This document shows positions 59,012 to 64,000 of a DNA stretch of 64,000 nt, piece by piece. Both the position numbers and the translations under genes were made by a program. Source of the stretch: Helicobacter sp. 10-6591 (GTDB taxonomy: Bacteria; Campylobacterota; Campylobacteria; Campylobacterales; Helicobacteraceae). The stretch lies in NCBI RefSeq assembly GCF_003288805.1, contig NZ_NHYK01000003.1, positions 54,544 through 118,543 on the forward strand, given 5' to 3'. The notes under the pieces were generated by a model. It was not told where the DNA came from and did no database searches. It was given only the letters and a program-made list of their open reading frames with translations. Position 1 is the first letter of the stretch, and each line of letters starts with the position of its first letter.

Positions 59012-60808
59012 ATGTGTGGAATTATCGGCTACATAGGGGAAAGTGAAAAAAAACAAATTATTCTTAGTGGACTTAAAGAGCTTGAATACAGAGGATATGA
59101 TAGTGCTGGAATGGCGATCTTAGCTAACGATAAAATATTTAATTTTAAGGCAGTGGGGAAAATTGTAAATCTAGAGAATAAATGTGCTGAATTTAGTTCA
59201 AGTGGTTTTGGTATAGGGATAGGGCATACTAGATGGGCTACACATGGCAAGCCGACTGAGACTAATGCACACCCGCATTTTGCAGAATTTAGTAGTGTGG
59301 TGCATAATGGGATTATAGAAAACTATGCACAAATTAGACAAAATTTAGAATCCCGGGGACACCAATTTATAAGTCAAACAGATACAGAAATCATTGTCCA
59401 TTTATTTGAAGAAAATTTGAAGATACATTCTCATCCTTTGGAAGCTTTCAAAGAAAGTATCAATGCTTTGAATGGAGCATACGCAATATTACTTATTACA
59501 AAGGCTTCTCCAGATTCTGTGTTTTATGCCAAAAAAGGCTCTCCCCTCATTATAGGAAAAGGCAATGCCCAAAATCCAGGAATTTATTTTGCAAGTTCTG
59601 ACGCACCGCTAATTGGACTTGTTGATAAGGTGTGCTACTTGGAGGATAATGAAATTGGTTACAGTAGTCTAGATAATTTTGATAATCTTAAAAATATCCA
59701 GCCATTGCATACAAACAAGTCTTATGCACAAAAAGATGGCTACCGTTTTTTTATGGAAAAAGAGATTTATGAGCAGCACAAGGTGTTGCTAGAAACTATG
59801 ATGGGCAGAGTTAATGATGATTTTATAGGATTTGAGGAGGTTGGACCTGAGTTTTTTGAAAATATCCAAGAGATAAGTATTTGTGCATGTGGGACGAGCT
59901 ATCATGCAGGATTAAGTGCAAAGTATTTATTAGAGCGTGAAGCAAAGATTAAATGCAATGTGGTGTTTGCAAGTGAATTTCGCTATGCAAAGCCTGTAAT
60001 GAGAGAAAATGAACTTTTTGTCTGTGTGTCTCAGAGTGGTGAAACTGCTGATACACTAGAGGCTTTGAAGCTTGCTAAAGCCCATGGACTTAAAACACTT
60101 GCAATCTGTAATGTTGATAATAGCTCTATCGTTAGAGAATCTCATAAGAGTGTGCTTACTCGGGCTGGGATTGAAAAAGGTGTAGCGAGCACAAAGGCTT
60201 TTGCTACGCAAGTTATGGTGTTATGGATTTTGAGTGTATATATCGGGTATTTGCGTGGTGCAATCACAAAAGATATGATCAAATCTTATGCTAAGACGAT
60301 GCTAGAGGCGGGCAAAAAAACGAAAATAGATTCTAAGCTTCATGATAGGATAAAAAGGCTTTCAAGGCGATATTTACATGGACATGGGTTCTTCTTTATA
60401 GGACGCGATGTGTTTTATCCACTAGCATTAGAAGGCGCACTCAAATTAAAAGAGATCAGTTATTTGCATGCGGAGGGTTATCCTAGTGGAGAGATGAAAC
60501 ACGGGCCGATAGCGCTTGCAGATTCTGGATTGTTCTGTTTAGCACTTCTCCCAAAACATATGTTGTTTGATAAAGTCAGGAGCAATGTCGAAGAGTTAAG
60601 TGTGCGAGACACCACAATTTGTGCGATTTGTAGCGAAGAAATAGAAGGTGTTGATGATATGGTATATATTCCTAAGAGTACGCACTATATGGAGGAATTT
60701 TATGCAATGATGGTAGTATTGCAACTTTTAGCTTTAGAGATCTCTATTAAGCTTGGTAATGATGTGGATATGCCAAGGAATCTTGCAAAATCTGTCACCG
60801 TCGAATAA
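59012..60808 (+). CDS. glmS: Glucosamine-fructose-6-phosphate aminotransferase
   Basis: 598 residues. Makes glucosamine 6-phosphate from fructose 6-phosphate and glutamine, the entry point to peptidoglycan and LPS sugars. N-terminal Cys2 nucleophile (MCGIIGYIGE). SIS domain with ICACGTSYHAGLSAKYLL and VCVSQSGETADTLEALK. The C-terminal VTVE is the family's Lys-Ser-Val-Thr-Val-Glu end (LAKSVTVE). Divergent from pldA. Confidence 0.97.
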   Translation: MCGIIGYIGESEKKQIILSGLKELEYRGYDSAGMAILANDKIFNFKAVGKIVNLENKCAEFSSSGFGIGIGHTRWATHGKPTETNAHPHFAEFSSVVHNGIIENYAQIRQNLESRGHQFISQTDTEIIVHLFEENLKIHSHPLEAFKESINALNGAYAILLITKASPDSVFYAKKGSPLIIGKGNAQNPGIYFASSDAPLIGLVDKVCYLEDNEIGYSSLDNFDNLKNIQPLHTNKSYAQKDGYRFFMEKEIYEQHKVLLETMMGRVNDDFIGFEEVGPEFFENIQEISICACGTSYHAGLSAKYLLEREAKIKCNVVFASEFRYAKPVMRENELFVCVSQSGETADTLEALKLAKAHGLKTLAICNVDNSSIVRESHKSVLTRAGIEKGVASTKAFATQVMVLWILSVYIGYLRGAITKDMIKSYAKTMLEAGKKTKIDSKLHDRIKRLSRRYLHGHGFFFIGRDVFYPLALEGALKLKEISYLHAEGYPSGEMKHGPIALADSGLFCLALLPKHMLFDKVRSNVEELSVRDTTICAICSEEIEGVDDMVYIPKSTHYMEEFYAMMVVLQLLALEISIKLGNDVDMPRNLAKSVTVE

Positions 60809-61581
60809 CCCTCTCTCCCTTAAACCAATTTTAAGCATTATGCTCGTAATATTGCGCTTCCCAATGTTTTTGGCGTTCCTTATTTCCTAAAGTGTTTTTT
60901 CTCACATATCATTGATTTTTCGAGATTCTTGGATTCTTAATTGAGTCTTTAAGTTTTTCCAGCAGAAGTTTTCAAGAAACTTTAAAAAAAGATATTTTTG
61001 ATTTAAAATAGCTTTTTTATGCTGTAGCCTTAACCAGTAAAATACGCCAATACAAACCAAGATTTTTTTATTTTGAATAGATCTGAAATCTTGTCTTGTG
61101 TATATTCTGTGTATAAAAAATGGTGTTTTGTTGAAAAACTCTCGAAAACTTAATGTTGAGATTACTTCAAGACATTTTTGTTTCAGGATAAGACAGACCT
61201 CAATAATTTTTGGTGTTCTTTTACTTGAATAACTTTTAAGCGTAAAACCTTGAGAGAGATTTTGGGTAATGATCTTTGAAATCTAAGCAAGAAACAAAGA
61301 GATGAAGTTGTGTTATGTAACTTTATCAAATCTTTTTTCTTAAATACTATTTCTCAATCTAACTTTGAGCTTTATTGCACAAAGTGACAAGAGTGATAAC
61401 TTTAAGAGATTAGGACAAATAATCCATAGATCTAAAAAGTTCAAAAGAATTTGAGTTGACTAACTGAAACTTCTTTTTTAACTTTTTCAAGAATTTGGTT
61501 ATTAGTTATTTTGACCAATTCTTTACAGATAATTTCAAATCATCTGTTTGTAATAGCATGGTTTGATGAGAGATTCTGTAT
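60809..61581. other. rRNA leader region between glmS and 16S rRNA
   Basis: 773 bases, no ORF. AT-rich, with many T runs. It should hold the rRNA promoter; CATCTGTTTG at 61541-61550 pairs with sequence behind the 16S gene. No tRNA or other RNA gene is visible. Confidence 0.5.
61541..61550 (+). promoter_or_regulatory. Left arm of probable 16S pre-rRNA processing stem
   Basis: CATCTGTTTG, complementary over ten bases to CAAACAGATG at 63112-63121. The pair encloses the whole 16S gene, as RNase III processing stems do. Confidence 0.5.
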
Positions 61582-63082
<1,501 letters not shown>

Positions 63083-63111
63083 AGAGATATGTTTGGCTGA
63101 TTCGTTTTATC

Positions 63112-63121
63112 CAAACAGATG
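63112..63121 (+). promoter_or_regulatory. Right arm of probable 16S pre-rRNA processing stem
   Basis: CAAACAGATG, the complement of 61541-61550. It starts about 30 bases after the 16S 3' end. Confidence 0.5.
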
Positions 63122-63202
63122 TAACAGGCTTCATCTTCTTTGTTCTTGCTTAGTTTTTAGAGATCACCAAAGTTCAAAAATTTTTAAGAGGTGTTAGAAT
63201 AG

Positions 63203-63279
<77 letters not shown>

Positions 63280-63627
63280 TGATTGTTCTTTTTGATTCTT
63301 GTTGTTTGGTATTACAGAAAACTTTTGTGTAGGTAGTAAGAATATGCTACTGGTAGATACAGATAGTAAGTTCTAAGCTCATGTAAGGAACAAGTACAGG
63401 GTATAGAGCAAGCTTCCTTGGTATACAGTTCCAAGATGAGATTTGCATAAGTATTTATGAAAAGTATAGATTAATATATTGGGTCTATAGAGATTCTAAA
63501 TGATGTATATGTTTATATATCCCAGATATTTCATTAAATATTTCGCTTGCTAACTGGTATTAGTAACTAGGCTATCTTAAAATAATTCTATGCAAGGAAC
63601 TGTTCTTTAGAAAATTCAAAAATATAA
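63280..63627. other. Long spacer between tRNA-Ile and tRNA-Ala
   Basis: 348 bases, no ORF or RNA gene seen. In most bacteria these two tRNAs lie within 200 bases. AT-rich, with several TTAGTAAC-like and TATAT runs. Nothing recognised. Confidence 0.5.
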
Positions 63628-63703
63628 GGGGAATTAGCTCAGCTGGGAGAGCGCCTGCTTTGCACGCAGGAGGTCAGCGGTTCGATCCCGCTATTCTCCA
63701 CCA
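63628..63703 (+). tRNA. tRNA-Ala (TGC)
   Basis: 76 bases with encoded CCA. Acceptor GGGGAAT/ATTCTCC, anticodon loop TTTGCAC, T arm GCGG-TTCGATC-CCGC. The usual second spacer tRNA. No 23S rRNA starts in the 297 bases that follow. Confidence 0.96.
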
Positions 63704-63874
63704 AGACTTATAAGTTATCAACCAACACACTCCAAAACTCGTAGTTATTCATACAAACACGAAATATCAAGACTATAACAAATATTAAAAAGCCTACAAA
63801 CTACTTTTCAACCCTCACCGCCTAACATAGCTTTATACAGATCAAACAATCCCAATTGCATAGATTCCATCAAA

Positions 63875-63988
63875 GTGGTTTTTGGAGGATTAAACTTAAG
63901 TGCGCTAGGTATCATTGGCGAATACATAGGACGCAGCTACGAACAGAGTAAGAGAAGACCGCATTTTATTATTGCAGAGTCTCTCTAG
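63875..63988 (+). pseudogene. C-terminal remnant of a family 2 glycosyltransferase
   Basis: 38 codons ending at TAG 63988. The reading LNLSALGIIGEYIGRSYEQS then KRRPHFII is the well-known C-terminal end of polyprenyl-phosphate sugar transferases (GtrB/DPM1-type): membrane helix, GIIGEY-GR, then a basic end before the stop. The main body is gone, being replaced by the rRNA/tRNA region. So a rearrangement has joined this gene end to the rRNA block. Confidence 0.7.
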
Positions 63989-64000
63989 TACAAACTCAAG

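Noticed and set aside
63280..63627. A hidden small RNA gene in the tRNA-Ile/tRNA-Ala spacer
   Set aside because: No tRNA-like cloverleaf, hairpin-T run or conserved motif could be seen.

Overview
The window comes from a Helicobacter-type member of the Campylobacterota, probably an enterohepatic species rather than H. pylori. Supporting this are the 16S rRNA gene at the right end and several gene blocks that occur together in H. pylori or Campylobacter: argF-(conserved)-hemN-FeS protein; murA-small protein-galU-slt-YggT; rlmN with kdsD-rnj-rsmA; and fabZ-lpxA-clpX-mreB-mreC. The AT-rich composition, the poly-G tracts and the futile-looking accessory remnants fit the same group. Assignments come from reading the sequence; no database search was run.

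Layout. 1-7 kb: an edge-cut DMT transporter, an Fe-S protein, HemN and ArgF on the minus strand, then motAB facing a PPK2 kinase. 7-11 kb: CinA-like protein, an odd tRNA-Glu, MutY, and a CadA-type metal pump. 11-14 kb: an accessory envelope island (SGNH acyltransferase, MBOAT acyltransferase, broken methyltransferase) with two poly-G tracts. 14-16.7 kb: groESL with a CIRCE-like operator, and a decayed gene lying against a third poly-G tract. 16.7-27 kb: rpoD, polA, gyrB, dnaN, dnaA and the probable bipartite replication origin on both sides of dnaA, then ruvC. 27-36 kb: YciI-like protein, a PP-loop enzyme, dnaG, a histidine-rich outer-membrane protein, murA, galU, slt, YggT and a rhodanese. 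36-37 kb: a phase-variable methyltransferase locked OFF by G11. 37-46 kb: DUF455 protein, kdsD, rnj, rsmA (no AUG start), hisF, a nucleoside phosphorylase-like protein, rlmN, a 35-residue membrane peptide and queH. 46-53 kb: fabZ-lpxA-clpX-mreBC and a large unrecognised protein. 53-59 kb: rmuC, asparaginase, a znuACB zinc importer, and pldA next to its own decayed copy. 59-64 kb: glmS, a 16S rRNA gene, tRNA-Ile, tRNA-Ala and the last codons of a lost glycosyltransferase.

How it fits together. The centre is the chromosome-replication start region (dnaA, dnaN, gyrB, polA, dnaG, rpoD). Around it lie cell-envelope genes (murA, galU, slt, lpxA, fabZ, kdsD, glmS, mreBC, pldA and the acyltransferase pair) and RNA maturation genes (rsmA, rlmN, queH, rnj, PP-loop enzyme). 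The most unusual theme is four 10-11 bp poly-G tracts, all reading as G on the minus strand. One lies inside the MBOAT gene and is in frame (ON). Two lie in methyltransferase genes, each one base too long (OFF; G10 would restore both frames). One lies directly after the rpoD stop and borders a gene remnant. Two gene fragments begin exactly at such a tract, which suggests the tracts may act as recombination joints as well as slippage switches.
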